Shown: positions 1-8,849, counted from the stretch's first letter. The stretch: DNA of 64,000 bases from Halorientalis sp. IM1011 (GCF_001989615.1 NZ_CP019067.1:372001-436000), one strand, 5' to 3'. A program made the numbers and translations. The notes: generated from the letters alone by a model not told the origin.

Positions 1-711
1 CTGGAGGAGTACGAGACGACCCGGGAGCAGATCGCCGAGATCAGCGTCAAGAACCACGAGAACGGGACGAAGTACCCCCACGCTCACCAGCAGTTCGAGT
101 GCTCGGTCGAGGACGTCAAGGAGTCGCCGACGGTCTCCTACCCCTTGAATCTCTACGACTGCTGTCCCGTCACCGACGGGGCGTGTGCGGTGCTGGTGAC
201 CAGCGAGGACCGCGCCCGCGAGTTCACCGACGATCCGATCCGGGTCGCGGGCTACGGGCTCGCCAGCGACACCTTCCAGCGCGGCGCACCGGAGGCGCTC
301 ACGAACTTCCCGGCCACCCGGCAGGCCTCCAGCCAGGCCTACGAGCGAGCCGGCCTCGGCCCCGAGGACGTCGACGTGGCCGAGGTCCACGACTGTTTCT
401 CCATCACGGAGCTGATCACCTACGAGGACCTCGGGTTCTGCGAGGAAGGCAAAGGCGGCCAGTTCGTCGACGAGGGTCACCCACACCTCGACGGCGACAA
501 GCCCGTCAACCCCTCGGGCGGCCTGCTCTCGAAGGGGCACCCCATCGGGGCGACGGGCGTCGCTCAGATCGCCGAGATCTTCGAGCAGTTGCGGGGCGAG
601 GCCGGTGCCGTGCAGGTCGACGCGCCGGAGGTGGGCCTCCAGCACAACATCGGGATCGGCCGCAACGCGACCGGCGCTGTCTCTTGCGTGAATATCATGG
701 AACGGCCCTGA
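1..711 (+). CDS. Thiolase-family protein (acetyl-CoA acyltransferase / SCP-x type), 3' part
   Basis: The reading frame is open at the left edge, so only the last 236 residues are seen. The region carries the thiolase C-terminal half: the active-site His block HDCFSITE around residue 130 and the GGLLSKGHPIGATG block around residue 175. The sequence resembles the archaeal thiolase/lipid-transfer group, which often acts with a DUF35 OB-fold partner, more than classical degradative thiolases. Expected role is Claisen condensation or thiolysis of acyl-CoA in the cytoplasm. The N-terminal nucleophilic Cys lies outside the window, so activity cannot be judged. It is followed by a convergent lower-GC gene pair. 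Confidence 0.88.
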   Translation: MEEYETTREQIAEISVKNHENGTKYPHAHQQFECSVEDVKESPTVSYPLNLYDCCPVTDGACAVLVTSEDRAREFTDDPIRVAGYGLASDTFQRGAPEALTNFPATRQASSQAYERAGLGPEDVDVAEVHDCFSITELITYEDLGFCEEGKGGQFVDEGHPHLDGDKPVNPSGGLLSKGHPIGATGVAQIAEIFEQLRGEAGAVQVDAPEVGLQHNIGIGRNATGAVSCVNIMERP

Positions 712-774
712 CGCGCGAGTCGTCTCAGAGGCCGTTCAGACGGCTTATTTTGAATAATCGGGATAGAATGTCGC

Positions 775-870
775 TTAGAGATAGAGTACAACAGCTGCAC
801 CGATCAGGAAGAGGAGGAGCATGAGGAGTACTATCCAGTCCGGGAGGTCCTGAAGCGGGTCCTCGTCCAT
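775..870 (-). CDS. Small single-span membrane protein (31 aa)
   Basis: A 31-codon frame starts at ATG 870 and ends with TAA at 775. It has an acidic N-terminus (MDEDPLQDLPDW) followed by about 18 consecutive hydrophobic residues ending at the C-terminus, so it should sit in the membrane with the N-terminus outside the bilayer core. A GGAGG sequence about 10 bases before the ATG fits a ribosome-binding site, which is notable in a genome full of leaderless genes. It lies 57 bases downstream of the 172-residue gene on the same strand, so both are probably one transcript. Function unknown; could be a partner or membrane anchor of that protein. Confidence 0.6.
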   Translation of the reverse strand: MDEDPLQDLPDWIVLLMLLLFLIGAAVVLYL

Positions 871-927
871 TAGAACAGCCCTCCATTCAGACGTCCAGTT
901 GATGGCAATTTCATCGTATTATTAGCC

Positions 928-1446
928 TCAAATCCCAGGGATTCCACCGTCAAAGCCACCGCCGAAATCGTGTTCCTCGCCAAAGTTTTCCCTGCGTTTG
1001 ACGAGGAATGTGAATTCAGTCTGCTCCATCCCCATCCCGCGGCCCTGGGCAAACTTGTTCTCGACCTCGCGCCAGCCATCCATATCATCGATGCCACACG
1101 CCAGGGCGATTACGTAAGGATAATTGTCCGCGTAGTCCTCGAGCTGGCCCCGCAGTTTCCGCTTCTGGTCATTTGAGAAATGTCGCTTCATCTCGATTCC
1201 GACCGTATCGTTGACTACGACGTCACCACGAGCATTGCCACGTTCCCGGCTGACCACGTAGTTATCACCTCCACCACCGCCCAACATCCCACCCATCATT
1301 CCGTCACTATGCTCGTTGAGCTCTACCTCCAGAAAATCCGCTAATTCCTTTTGGAACTTACTTTCGTGGCCATAATCCTGAGACGGTCTCCATGCGTGGA
1401 GGAGATCGACCACGGTTTGATACGTTTGATTCCCTTGTCCAAACAT
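928..1446 (-). CDS. Hypothetical protein with PD-(D/E)XK-nuclease-like core
   Basis: This 172-residue protein is not a family I recognise by name. It has an N-terminal helix with YGHESKFQKELADFL, then RGDVVVNDTVGIEMK, and then a helix beginning QLEDYADNYPYVIALACG. The order Glu-helix, Asp in a strand, E-x-K in the next strand and a Gln/Tyr helix is the layout of restriction-endonuclease-like folds, so a nuclease or a dead relative is inferred. Gly/Met-rich loops occur near residue 50 and at the C-terminus. The DNA is visibly less GC-rich than its neighbours, which suggests transfer. A TATA-like box lies 29 bases before the ATG, so it is probably leaderless. Confidence 0.7.
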   Translation of the reverse strand: MFGQGNQTYQTVVDLLHAWRPSQDYGHESKFQKELADFLEVELNEHSDGMMGGMLGGGGGDNYVVSRERGNARGDVVVNDTVGIEMKRHFSNDQKRKLRGQLEDYADNYPYVIALACGIDDMDGWREVENKFAQGRGMGMEQTEFTFLVKRRENFGEEHDFGGGFDGGIPGI

Positions 1447-1470
1447 ATCGTACCTGTTCGTATCACTACA

Positions 1471-1479
1471 TGATAAAGG
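1471..1479 (-). promoter_or_regulatory. TATA-like box of the PD-(D/E)XK-like gene
   Basis: Read on the minus strand the sequence is CCTTTATCA. It is centred 29 bases before the ATG at 1446, the spacing expected for a leaderless haloarchaeal transcript. Confidence 0.5.
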
Positions 1480-1528
1480 TGCTGTCCGTGATAGAGAGTT
1501 TAAGTCGCGATCCGCCGGTCTCCGACCC

Positions 1529-2248
1529 TCAGTTTTCCGACGGCACGCGCTCGGGTGCGGCGGGGACGGTCTCGTTGTACCCGGAGAACCACGTCACCAT
1601 CGTCGCGCGGCCGATCTCGCCGTCGTGTTGGAACTTGAGCGTCATCTGGACCCGCTGGACGCGGTGTGTCGACCGGTTGACCACGATATCGTAGGAGCGG
1701 TCCAGGACGGTCATCGACGCCGCCCGCTCGATACCGTTCCCGGGCTGGGCTGCGACCGTCTCCGCGACCGTCGTGTTGTTCGGGGTCAGTTCCAGCTGGT
1801 AGGTCTGGCGACCGTTCGTCCGCGTTCGCTGAACGTCGGTCACCCGCGAGTCGTTCAGCAGCTCGATCTGTTCGCGCGCCGGTCGGGTCACGTTCTCGGC
1901 GCCGGTGGATTCGACCTGCCAGCCGTCACTCCCGTTGCGGTAGATCCGGTCATCGACGACGTGTGTGGTGTCGTTGCCGTCGGTGCTGTAGACGCTCGCG
2001 GTCGCCGTGGACCGGTTGACGACCGTCGTTACGTTCGTGAACGTGCGGTTGGCTCCGATCGACACGTCCATGTTCGTGACCGCCCGGTAGCTGTCGACCG
2101 CGGTCATCGCGTCGAGTGAATCCGACTGAACCGATACCGCCTCCCCGTCGACGGCGGTGGCACCCGTACCGGGAGCCAGACCAGCACCGCTCACGAGAAT
2201 GAGGAAAGTTAACACTGCAGTGAGTGTCGCATGGTGGAGGGACGCCAT
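1529..2248 (-). CDS. Secreted haloarchaeal protein of unknown function, rich in N-glycosylation sequons
   Basis: The 239-residue protein begins with a Sec-type signal (MASLHHATLTAVLTFLILVSG, hydrophobic core about residues 9-24, likely cut near the GATA segment). There is no lipobox Cys and no C-terminal membrane span, so a soluble or surface-bound extracellular protein is likely. The mature part is Thr/Asn/Val-rich and contains about ten N-x-S/T sequons, matching the heavily glycosylated surface proteins of haloarchaea. The pattern of short strands resembles LolA/LppX-like carriers, but this is only a guess. It is transcribed convergently with nothing obvious and seems monocistronic. Confidence 0.75.
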   Translation of the reverse strand: MASLHHATLTAVLTFLILVSGAGLAPGTGATAVDGEAVSVQSDSLDAMTAVDSYRAVTNMDVSIGANRTFTNVTTVVNRSTATASVYSTDGNDTTHVVDDRIYRNGSDGWQVESTGAENVTRPAREQIELLNDSRVTDVQRTRTNGRQTYQLELTPNNTTVAETVAAQPGNGIERAASMTVLDRSYDIVVNRSTHRVQRVQMTLKFQHDGEIGRATMVTWFSGYNETVPAAPERVPSEN

Positions 2249-2377
2249 CTCGTTCGGAACAACCGCCCTCGGGGACTATCAACCCATTGGTTTCCGAACA
2301 AATCAACGATCACCAACGACCCCGACGTTCAAACAGGTTCCATTCCGCGGGTGAGTCTGCCCACCGCCGTCACCGGC

Positions 2378-2656
2378 TCAGAGTTTGCTCTCGGCGTCCT
2401 CGGCGAGTTCCTTCATCCGCTTGCCGATCCGGCCGGCGTCGGAGAACTCGTCCTCGCTCATGGCCGTCGCCAGCGCGTTGCCGAGGACGAAGACGGCGTG
2501 TTTGTGCTCGCTCTTGGATTTGTGCACGTCGTTGGGCGTCACGTCGAGTTCCTCGTAGGGGTCGAAAAGCGTCGAGTCGACGTCCTCCAGATCCGAAAAG
2601 TAATCTTTGATCTGCACCATGTGATCGTGCAGTTCGAGCAGTTCGTCTTTGTGCAT
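2378..2656 (-). CDS. UPF0058 family protein
   Basis: A 92-residue acidic cytoplasmic protein beginning MHKDELLELHDHMVQIKDYF. This His/Asp/Glu-rich start and the helical architecture are typical of the UPF0058 family, present in nearly all haloarchaea and methanogens. A metal-binding role has been suggested from the conserved His residues, but the function is unknown. An upstream in-frame start at 2731 would add 25 residues; ATG 2656 is preferred because family members begin with MHK/MKK and the extra residues look untypical. An AT-rich GTTTAAGG stretch at 2687-2694 could be its promoter element. Confidence 0.85.
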   Translation of the reverse strand: MHKDELLELHDHMVQIKDYFSDLEDVDSTLFDPYEELDVTPNDVHKSKSEHKHAVFVLGNALATAMSEDEFSDAGRIGKRMKELAEDAESKL

Positions 2657-2823
2657 CTGTACTATGACATAGGCAAAAGCACTGTTTAAGGGTTTTTGAC
2701 AACCCGTGCCACAGGTGCGCACACGCGACACCTGTCAGGTCGAGCCGATACTATTGCGGCGTCTGGCCGACGGCGACGGGATCCGAGTCGTGACTGGACT
2801 GCCCTCGACCAACCTATGGTCTG

Positions 2824-3039
2824 TCAGAAGACGTACTCGTCGTCGTGGCCCATCATCCCGTCGTCTTCGAACTCCGCCTCGTCGTCGTCGTCGACCGGGC
2901 CGCTGGTCTTGTACGCCTTGATACCGGTCGAGAGGAGGTCTTCGATGGCTTCTTCGCGGTTGAGGAACTCCCCTTTCTCGACGAGCTGGGCGATCTGCAT
3001 CTCGAGGTGCTCGGGGACGGTTATCTCTGCCTTCGGCAT
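2824..3039 (-). CDS. Ribbon-helix-helix (CopG-like) transcription regulator
   Basis: A 71-residue protein. Residues 1-45 form a ribbon-helix-helix: the strand PKAEITVPEHLEMQIA, then a helix and the turn GEFLNREEAIEDLLSTGI. Such proteins dimerise through the strand and insert it in the DNA major groove. The C-terminal 25 residues are a strongly acidic tail (DDDDEAEFEDD) that could modulate DNA or partner binding. It stands alone, with a TATA-like box about 32 bases before the ATG. Targets cannot be told from the sequence. Confidence 0.85.
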   Translation of the reverse strand: MPKAEITVPEHLEMQIAQLVEKGEFLNREEAIEDLLSTGIKAYKTSGPVDDDDEAEFEDDGMMGHDDEYVF

Positions 3040-3067
3040 TTGAACGTGCGTGGTTTCGACTGAGGGG

Positions 3068-3075
3068 TATTTAAC
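3068..3075 (-). promoter_or_regulatory. TATA-like box of the CopG-like gene
   Basis: Minus-strand GTTAAATA is centred 32 bases before the ATG at 3039, compatible with a leaderless or near-leaderless transcript. Confidence 0.45.
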
Positions 3076-3262
3076 TCTGACGGGGGTTCTTCGGGTCCAG
3101 CAAAATAATTCGTCTGTATTCGCAAACTTGTCTTCTCGGATACGAGTGTTTAATTATCAGATTACGGCACACCAGTTCCCGATCCGAAAGAAATCGAGAC
3201 ACCGACAGGGTAGCCGACACTGAGTCGGCACGCCTACGTAGCTGTGGCCCCACTTGCCGAGC

Positions 3263-3859
3263 GTGCCCGTTACCGACGTTACGGACCTCTACGAGGAGTT
3301 TGGCGACGAACGGCTCCCCCCGGGACAACACGAGACGAGCGACTTTCCGGTCCTCTCGAAGGGGAACACACCGCAGTTCGACCCCGACTCGTGGACCTTC
3401 CGGGTCAGCGGTGCCGTCGACGAGGAGCTGGAACTGTCCTGGGAGGAGTTCCGATCGCTGCCCAGCGTCACGCAACGCCAGGACTTCCACTGTGTCACGG
3501 GATGGAGCCGATTCGATTGCGAGTTCACCGGCGTCACGTTCCCGGAACTCGCCGAGCGCGCGGGCGTGCACGACGACGCCTGTCACGTCATGTTCTCGGC
3601 GCTCGACGACTACACGACGGATCTACCGCTCGACGCCTGCATGCGCGACGAAGTACTGTTCGCCTGGGGGTTCGACGGCCAGGACCTCGACCCCGAACAC
3701 GGCGGCCCGCTCCGGGTCGTGACCCCCCACAGGTACGCCTACAAGGGTGCGAAGTGGGTGTGTGGCGTGGAGTTCCTCACCGAACCCGAACGCGGGTTCT
3801 GGGAGAAGCGCGGGTACTCCGTCACGGCCGACCCGTGGGCGGAAGACCGGTATAGCTGA
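3263..3859 (+). CDS. Molybdopterin-dependent oxidoreductase, sulfite-oxidase/YedY fold
   Basis: 198 residues from GTG 3263; an in-frame TTG at 3254 would add three. The whole protein is one oxidoreductase molybdopterin-binding domain. The Mo-ligand Cys lies in QDFHCVTGWSR at about residue 77, and GGPLRVVTPHRYAYKGAKWV near residue 155 is the conserved cofactor/substrate loop. There is no dimerisation domain, heme domain or signal peptide, so it is the short cytoplasmic type seen in many archaea. Substrate unknown. The stretch upstream (3100-3250) holds no gene that I can support. Confidence 0.88.
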   Translation: MPVTDVTDLYEEFGDERLPPGQHETSDFPVLSKGNTPQFDPDSWTFRVSGAVDEELELSWEEFRSLPSVTQRQDFHCVTGWSRFDCEFTGVTFPELAERAGVHDDACHVMFSALDDYTTDLPLDACMRDEVLFAWGFDGQDLDPEHGGPLRVVTPHRYAYKGAKWVCGVEFLTEPERGFWEKRGYSVTADPWAEDRYS

Positions 3860-3950
3860 TCGCCGAGCGGCGGGTTCGGGGGTGGAGCGTCGGGTTTCGC
3901 CGCTGGCGGAAGGACAGTCTCAAGGGGGACCAACCCTGAGATTCAGGGGA

Positions 3951-5291
3951 ATGGAACCGGCCCAACGCGAGGAGAGAGTGGGTCCACGCGCGGGTGCAGT
4001 GCTGGTCAGCCGCACCTGTGAGGTCCCCGACGTGTCCTACCGGGCGTTCCTGGCCAGCCACCCGGCCCCACGGCTCCACTGGGCCGCGCCGGACGGCCTC
4101 GAGGTGGTCGGCAGCGGTGCTGCCGTCACCCTGACGGCGGCCGGCGAGGACCGGTTCGCAACGCTCCGCGAGGGTGCAGCGACGGTGTTTCGCGACGTGG
4201 ACCGGACCGGGCCGACGGAGACGCGCCCGCGATTTCTGGGCGGACTGGCGTTCAACGAGAATCACGATCCGGCACCGCCGTGGACTGGATTCCCCGCGGC
4301 GGCGTTCTTCCTCCCCGAAGTCCAGTTGACGCGGGCCGACGGGACCACCTGGCTGACCGTCAGGGAGTACGGCCAGAACGTCTCGCCCGAAGACGTATCG
4401 GCGCGGCTGGATCGCACACGCGAGGACCTGGAGACGCTACCCTCGATGTGTCCCAGCGGCGGGCCGCCGGGCGTCGAGGGCACCGAAGTCACGCCGACGC
4501 AGGCCGAGTGGACAGCACAGGTCGAGCGGGCCATCGAGCGGATCCGCGACGGCGACCTCCGGAAGGTCGTCCTCGCGACGGCGCTGTCGGTCGACCTCGC
4601 CGAGGCCATCGACGTACCGGACGTGCTCGAACGGCTCCGCCGGACTTACCCCAACTGCTATCGCTTCCTCGTCCAGCCGACCGACGAGGCGGCCTTCTTC
4701 GGCCCGCCACCGGAACGGCTGGTGAAGCTGACCGACGGCCGCGTCCGGACCGAGGCACTGGCTGGCTCTGTCCCACGGGGTGAGACACCCGAGGAGGACG
4801 CCGACCACGCCCAGTCGCTGCTTTCGAGCGAGAAGCTCCAGCACGAGCAAGGGCTCGTCGTCGACGCCATCACGGGCCAGCTAGAACCGCTTGGCGACGT
4901 GTCGAGGGGTCAGCAGGGCGTCCGGAAACTCACGAACATCCAGCACCTCCAGACGCCCATCGAGGCGACGCTCGCCGACGACGACCACGTCCTCACAATC
5001 GTCGAGGCGCTCCACCCGACCCCTGCCGTCGGGGGGCTCCCGCCGGGGAAGGCGTGGGAGGTCATCCGCGACACGGAGACCTTCGATCGCGGCTGGTACG
5101 CCGCACCGGTCGGCTGGTTCGACAGTGATGGAGACGGCGAGTTCGCCGTCGGCATCCGTTCGGGCGTCGTCGGCGGTCGCGAGGCGACCCTGTTCGCCGG
5201 CAACGGCATCGTCGCCGATTCCGTCCCCGACGAGGAGTGGGCGGAGGTCAAACACAAGTACCGTCCGATCCTCGACGAACTCGAACGCTGA
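3951..5291 (+). CDS. menF: Isochorismate synthase (menaquinone pathway)
   Basis: 446 residues from ATG 3951. The frame runs open further upstream, but only from here does the sequence look like the family. It converts chorismate to isochorismate, the first committed step of menaquinone synthesis. The C-terminal half (about residues 185-440) is the chorismate-binding domain, with KVVLATA around residue 205, ALAGSVPRG around 270 and the signature HPTPAVGGLP around 354. The N-terminal 180 residues are divergent, as usual. The stop is separated by a single base from the menD ATG, so the two are co-transcribed and probably translationally coupled. Confidence 0.93.
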   Translation: MEPAQREERVGPRAGAVLVSRTCEVPDVSYRAFLASHPAPRLHWAAPDGLEVVGSGAAVTLTAAGEDRFATLREGAATVFRDVDRTGPTETRPRFLGGLAFNENHDPAPPWTGFPAAAFFLPEVQLTRADGTTWLTVREYGQNVSPEDVSARLDRTREDLETLPSMCPSGGPPGVEGTEVTPTQAEWTAQVERAIERIRDGDLRKVVLATALSVDLAEAIDVPDVLERLRRTYPNCYRFLVQPTDEAAFFGPPPERLVKLTDGRVRTEALAGSVPRGETPEEDADHAQSLLSSEKLQHEQGLVVDAITGQLEPLGDVSRGQQGVRKLTNIQHLQTPIEATLADDDHVLTIVEALHPTPAVGGLPPGKAWEVIRDTETFDRGWYAAPVGWFDSDGDGEFAVGIRSGVVGGREATLFAGNGIVADSVPDEEWAEVKHKYRPILDELER

Positions 5292-5292
5292 C

Positions 5293-7059
5293 ATGGTCGC
5301 ACCCAATCGGAACACGCTGTGGGGCCGAGTGATCGCCGACGAACTCGCCAAGGCAGAGATCTCGGGCGCGGTGCTCTGCCCCGGCAGTCGCTCGACGCCG
5401 CTGACCGTCGCGATATCCGAGCACGACGACATCGAGACGTTTTCCGTACTCGACGAGCGCTCGGCGGCATTCTTCGCACTCGGGCGAGCGCGGCGGACGG
5501 GCGAGCCTACAGCGGTCGTCTGCACGTCCGGGACCGCGGCGGCGAACTTCCACCCGGCGGTGATCGAGGCCAGTCAGTCGCGAGTCCCGCTCCTCCTTTT
5601 GACCGCCGACCGACCGCCCGAACTCGGGGACAGCGGTGCCAACCAGACCGTCGACCAGGAGAAACTGTACGGCGACGCCGTCCGGTGGTACCGCACGCTT
5701 CCCGAACCCGAACCGAGGGACCGAAAACTCCGCTCGCTCCGGACCACGATCGACCGAGCGGTCGGCGAGACCACCGGCGTCCCCGCGGGGCCGGTGCACC
5801 TCAACTGCCCGTTCCGGAAGCCACTCGAACCCGTCGAGGTCGAGGGCGACGTGCCCGCGGATCTGGCCGAGCGCGCCCCCCTCGCTGTCGAGGGTCGAGA
5901 CGGGCCCTTCGTCGAGCGAACCGCGGGACGGCCCGAACTGACCGACGGAGAGGTCGACGACGTGGCCGCGGCCTTGCGGGCCGCCGACCGCGGCCTGCTC
6001 GTGGCCGGGCCGGCCGACGCGCCCGACCTCGACGCCGACGCGGTGGCCGACCTCGCCGCGGCGACCGGCTTCCCGATCCTCGCCGATCCCCTCTCGGGAC
6101 TCCGGTTCGGCGACCACCTCGACCGCGACGGCGTGACCGTCTGTGGCGGCTACGACTCCTACCTGAACGGTGCCGGGGACTGGCCCGCGCCCGAGGTCGT
6201 CGTCCGACTGGGTGCCTCCCCGACCTCGAAGGTCCTCCGCCAGTACCTCAGAGATTACGCAGACAGGCAGTTCGTCGTGGACCCGGCCGGTGGCTGGCGG
6301 GAGGCAGAGTTCACCGCGACCGACCACCTCGTCGCGCACCCCTCGCGGCTGGCGGCCGCCCTGGCGGAGCGGATCGACACCGCGACCAGCGCCGACGGCT
6401 ACCGCGAGCGATTCGAGGCCGCCGAGCGCGACTACTGGAACCTGATCGACGAGGCCCGCGCGGCCGAGACATTCGAGGGACAGGTGCTCGCGACGGTCGC
6501 CGAGCGCGCGCCCGACCCGGCGACCGTCTTCGTCTCCAACAGCATGCCCGTCCGGGATCTGGACCGGTTCGGCCGGCCCCGTGGGGCGGACCTCACGATC
6601 CTCGGAAACAGGGGTGCGAGCGGCATCGACGGCGTCACCAGCACGGCGCTGGGCGCGGGGAGCGCGGCCGACGATCCGCTGGTGCTCGTGACGGGTGATC
6701 TGGCCTACTACCACGACACGAACGGCCTGCTCTCGATCGCTCGCTGTGGCGTCGACGCGACCATCGTCCTCGTGAACAACGACGGCGGCGGCATCTTCCA
6801 CCTCCTCCCGATCGAGGAGTTCGATCCGCCGTTCACCGAGCAGTTCCGGACCCCGCACGGACTGGACTTCGAGTCGACGGCGGACCTCTACGACCTCGAG
6901 TTCCAGCGCGTCCGACCCGACGACTTCGCGGCTGCCTTCGAGGAATCACAGGGGATGGACGGCGCGCAGGTGATCGAGGTCGTCTTCGACAGCGAATCGA
7001 GCCACCGGACGCGGGAGACGATCCACGAGCGTGTCCGCCGGACCCTCCACGGGGAGTGA
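5293..7059 (+). CDS. menD: SEPHCHC synthase, thiamine-diphosphate dependent
   Basis: 588 residues. MenD joins isochorismate with a succinyl-semialdehyde unit derived from 2-oxoglutarate, using thiamine diphosphate and Mg2+. Visible signatures are CPGSRSTPLT near residue 30, the cofactor-activating Glu in LDERSAAFFALG near 55, GNRGASGIDGVTSTALGAG near 436, GDLAYYHDTNGL near 467 and NNDGGGIFHLLP near 494, the last three forming the ThDP-binding domain. Length matches the family (about 560-590). It directly follows menF. The ThDP need is striking because a thiamine transporter follows 730 bases downstream. Confidence 0.95.
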   Translation: MVAPNRNTLWGRVIADELAKAEISGAVLCPGSRSTPLTVAISEHDDIETFSVLDERSAAFFALGRARRTGEPTAVVCTSGTAAANFHPAVIEASQSRVPLLLLTADRPPELGDSGANQTVDQEKLYGDAVRWYRTLPEPEPRDRKLRSLRTTIDRAVGETTGVPAGPVHLNCPFRKPLEPVEVEGDVPADLAERAPLAVEGRDGPFVERTAGRPELTDGEVDDVAAALRAADRGLLVAGPADAPDLDADAVADLAAATGFPILADPLSGLRFGDHLDRDGVTVCGGYDSYLNGAGDWPAPEVVVRLGASPTSKVLRQYLRDYADRQFVVDPAGGWREAEFTATDHLVAHPSRLAAALAERIDTATSADGYRERFEAAERDYWNLIDEARAAETFEGQVLATVAERAPDPATVFVSNSMPVRDLDRFGRPRGADLTILGNRGASGIDGVTSTALGAGSAADDPLVLVTGDLAYYHDTNGLLSIARCGVDATIVLVNNDGGGIFHLLPIEEFDPPFTEQFRTPHGLDFESTADLYDLEFQRVRPDDFAAAFEESQGMDGAQVIEVVFDSESSHRTRETIHERVRRTLHGE

Positions 7060-7284
7060 CCCGACGGCGAAACCCGTGCAGGATGTCGGTCGCAACGTCG
7101 AGCAGGTGACCACCATCCGCTCACGAGAGCGACGGAAGCGGTTCGCAACACGCAGGCGTGTGCGAAATACTGTCATGATGCTGGACCGCGTCCTTCGAAA
7201 CGGATTTCGAGCGGCGTCACCGGGTGGCAGCGGCGCGGTCCGTCGTCGTCGATGACGAGACGACGCGCGAAGTCCGGGATCACA
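7060..7284 (+). other. Intergenic stretch after menD
   Basis: 225 bases with no convincing coding frame, tRNA, TPP-riboswitch-like pairing or TATA box that I can defend. It separates menFD from the AhpD-like gene and may hold the menD terminator and the next promoter. Confidence 0.4.
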
Positions 7285-7689
7285 ATGGTATCAAGCGAAA
7301 TCAGCGGTGAGATAGAAGAGTATCTCGGCCAGGTGCCGAGCTTCATAGAGGCGCTGTCCGAACCGGCCGCGGACCACAGCTGGGCGATCATGCGCGACCT
7401 GGAACTGGCCGAGACGGAACTGCCGAACAGGGAGAAGGCGCTCGTCGGTCTGGGAGCGGCCGCGGCGATCGGCTGTCCCTACTGCATCCACTTCCACAAG
7501 GCCGAATCGCGCCTCGAGGGCGTCGAAGAGGAGGGCCTCGAAGAAGCCGTGAACGTCGCCGCCGGCGTCGGGTACTTCTCGACGGTCCTCCACGGCGCGG
7601 AGGTGGAGATGGACGACTTCGAGCGAGAGACGGCCGAGATCGTAGATCACATCGAGAACCAGCAGGCCGCGGCAGCGGGAGACGACTGA
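7285..7689 (+). CDS. Carboxymuconolactone decarboxylase / AhpD-like protein
   Basis: 134 residues from ATG 7285; an in-frame ATG at 7252 would add 11 basic residues that do not fit the family. The all-helical AhpD-like domain has the redox pair C64-P-Y-C67 followed by His71 (CPYCIHFHKAE), the proton-relay arrangement of AhpD-type disulfide reductases and peroxidases. It probably acts in cytoplasmic thiol/peroxide chemistry. It sits between menD and the thiamine transporter on the same strand, but with real gaps on both sides, so a role in either pathway is not shown. Confidence 0.85.
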   Translation: MVSSEISGEIEEYLGQVPSFIEALSEPAADHSWAIMRDLELAETELPNREKALVGLGAAAAIGCPYCIHFHKAESRLEGVEEEGLEEAVNVAAGVGYFSTVLHGAEVEMDDFERETAEIVDHIENQQAAAAGDD

Positions 7690-7788
7690 TCGCCGCCCGC
7701 GGCCCGCACTTTTTCGAAACCCGGAAACTGGGCCTGCGACGTGGCGAAAAGCCAGCGTTCAAGTATGACCCGGTGTGACAACTGGGTA

Positions 7789-8847
7789 ATGCAACGACGC
7801 GCGTTTCTCTCACAGGCTGGACTCGCTACGGCGGGGCTGGCGGCGACCGCGGGCTGTCTCGGGGACTCCTCGAATTCGGAATCGGGGACGGTCACCGTCG
7901 CGACCTACAGTTCCTTCACGGGCGAGGACACGGCGGGCAACTGGCTCAAGTCGGCGTTCGAGGATGAACACTCGGACGCGACCGTCGAGTTCCGGACGCC
8001 GGAGAACGGGATCAACCGGTTCGTCCAGCGCAAGTCCCAGGGTGCGCCGATCGACGCCGACCTGTTCGTCGGCCTGAACACGGGCGAACTCGTCCGGGCC
8101 GACGAGCAACTCGACGAGGAACTGTTCGCGACCGTCGAGGACGAAGTCGAGGGGGCCAACGTGGTCGACCCGTCGCTGTCGTTCGACCCCGAGGGCCGTG
8201 CGATCCCGTACGACACCGGGTTCATCAGCCTCGTCTACGACGAGAACGAGGTCGACGCGCCGGGGACCTTCGACGCGCTGCTGGAACCGGCCTACGAGGA
8301 CGCACTCATCGTCCAGAACGCCCAGCAGTCCGACCCCGGCCGGGCGTTCCTGCTGTGGACGATCAAGGCGAAGGGACCGGACGGCTACCTCGACTACTGG
8401 CAGGGGCTGGTCGACAACGGCGTGCAGGTCCTCTCGGACTGGCAGCCGGCCTATCAGGCCTACGAGAACGAGGAAGCCCCGATGGTCGTCTCCTACTCCA
8501 CGGATCAGGTGTACTACCACGGCGAGGGCGTCGACATGTCGCGCCACCAGGTCGGCTTCCTGAACGACCAGGGCTACGCCAACCCAGAGGGGATGGCGCA
8601 GTTCGCCGATTCGGACAATCCGGAACTGGCCCGGGAGTTCATGTCCTTCGTCCTCACCGAGGAGGCCCAGAAGGAGATCGCAGTGCGGAACGTCCAGTTC
8701 CCGGCGGTCGAGGGCGTCGAGCCCGGCGGTGACTTCGGCGAGTACGCGTTCAGGCCGCCGGAGGCAGTGACCTACAGCTACGACGAACTCGTGGGCAAGG
8801 TCGACGGCTGGATCGAGGACTGGGCGCGCCAGATCGCGAGCGCGTAG
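7789..8847 (+). CDS. thiB: Thiamine ABC transporter, substrate-binding lipoprotein
   Basis: 352 residues from ATG 7789, where a Tat signal starts (MQRRAFLSQAGLATAGLAA) and ends in a lipobox TAGC, so the protein is exported folded and lipid-anchored outside the membrane. The remainder is a periplasmic-binding-protein fold of the iron/thiamine type: YSSFTGEDTAGNWL near residue 37 and YDTGFISLVYDENEV near 145, with GYANPEGMAQFADSDNPELA near 260, as in TbpA/ThiB proteins. Upstream in-frame ATG 7765 would hide the Tat motif behind eight residues. Two bases separate it from thiP, so the three genes form one operon. Confidence 0.87.
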   Translation: MQRRAFLSQAGLATAGLAATAGCLGDSSNSESGTVTVATYSSFTGEDTAGNWLKSAFEDEHSDATVEFRTPENGINRFVQRKSQGAPIDADLFVGLNTGELVRADEQLDEELFATVEDEVEGANVVDPSLSFDPEGRAIPYDTGFISLVYDENEVDAPGTFDALLEPAYEDALIVQNAQQSDPGRAFLLWTIKAKGPDGYLDYWQGLVDNGVQVLSDWQPAYQAYENEEAPMVVSYSTDQVYYHGEGVDMSRHQVGFLNDQGYANPEGMAQFADSDNPELAREFMSFVLTEEAQKEIAVRNVQFPAVEGVEPGGDFGEYAFRPPEAVTYSYDELVGKVDGWIEDWARQIASA

Positions 8848-8849
8848 CG

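Noticed and set aside
5248-6858. A 536-codon minus-strand open frame opposite menD
   Set aside because: Antisense shadow of menD in GC-rich DNA; composition is random and no motif is visible.
7690-7788. TPP riboswitch before thiB
   Set aside because: I looked for the conserved CUGAGA/GGAAC-type segments and pairing in the thiB leader and saw none. The leader is short and TPP riboswitches are rare in archaea.
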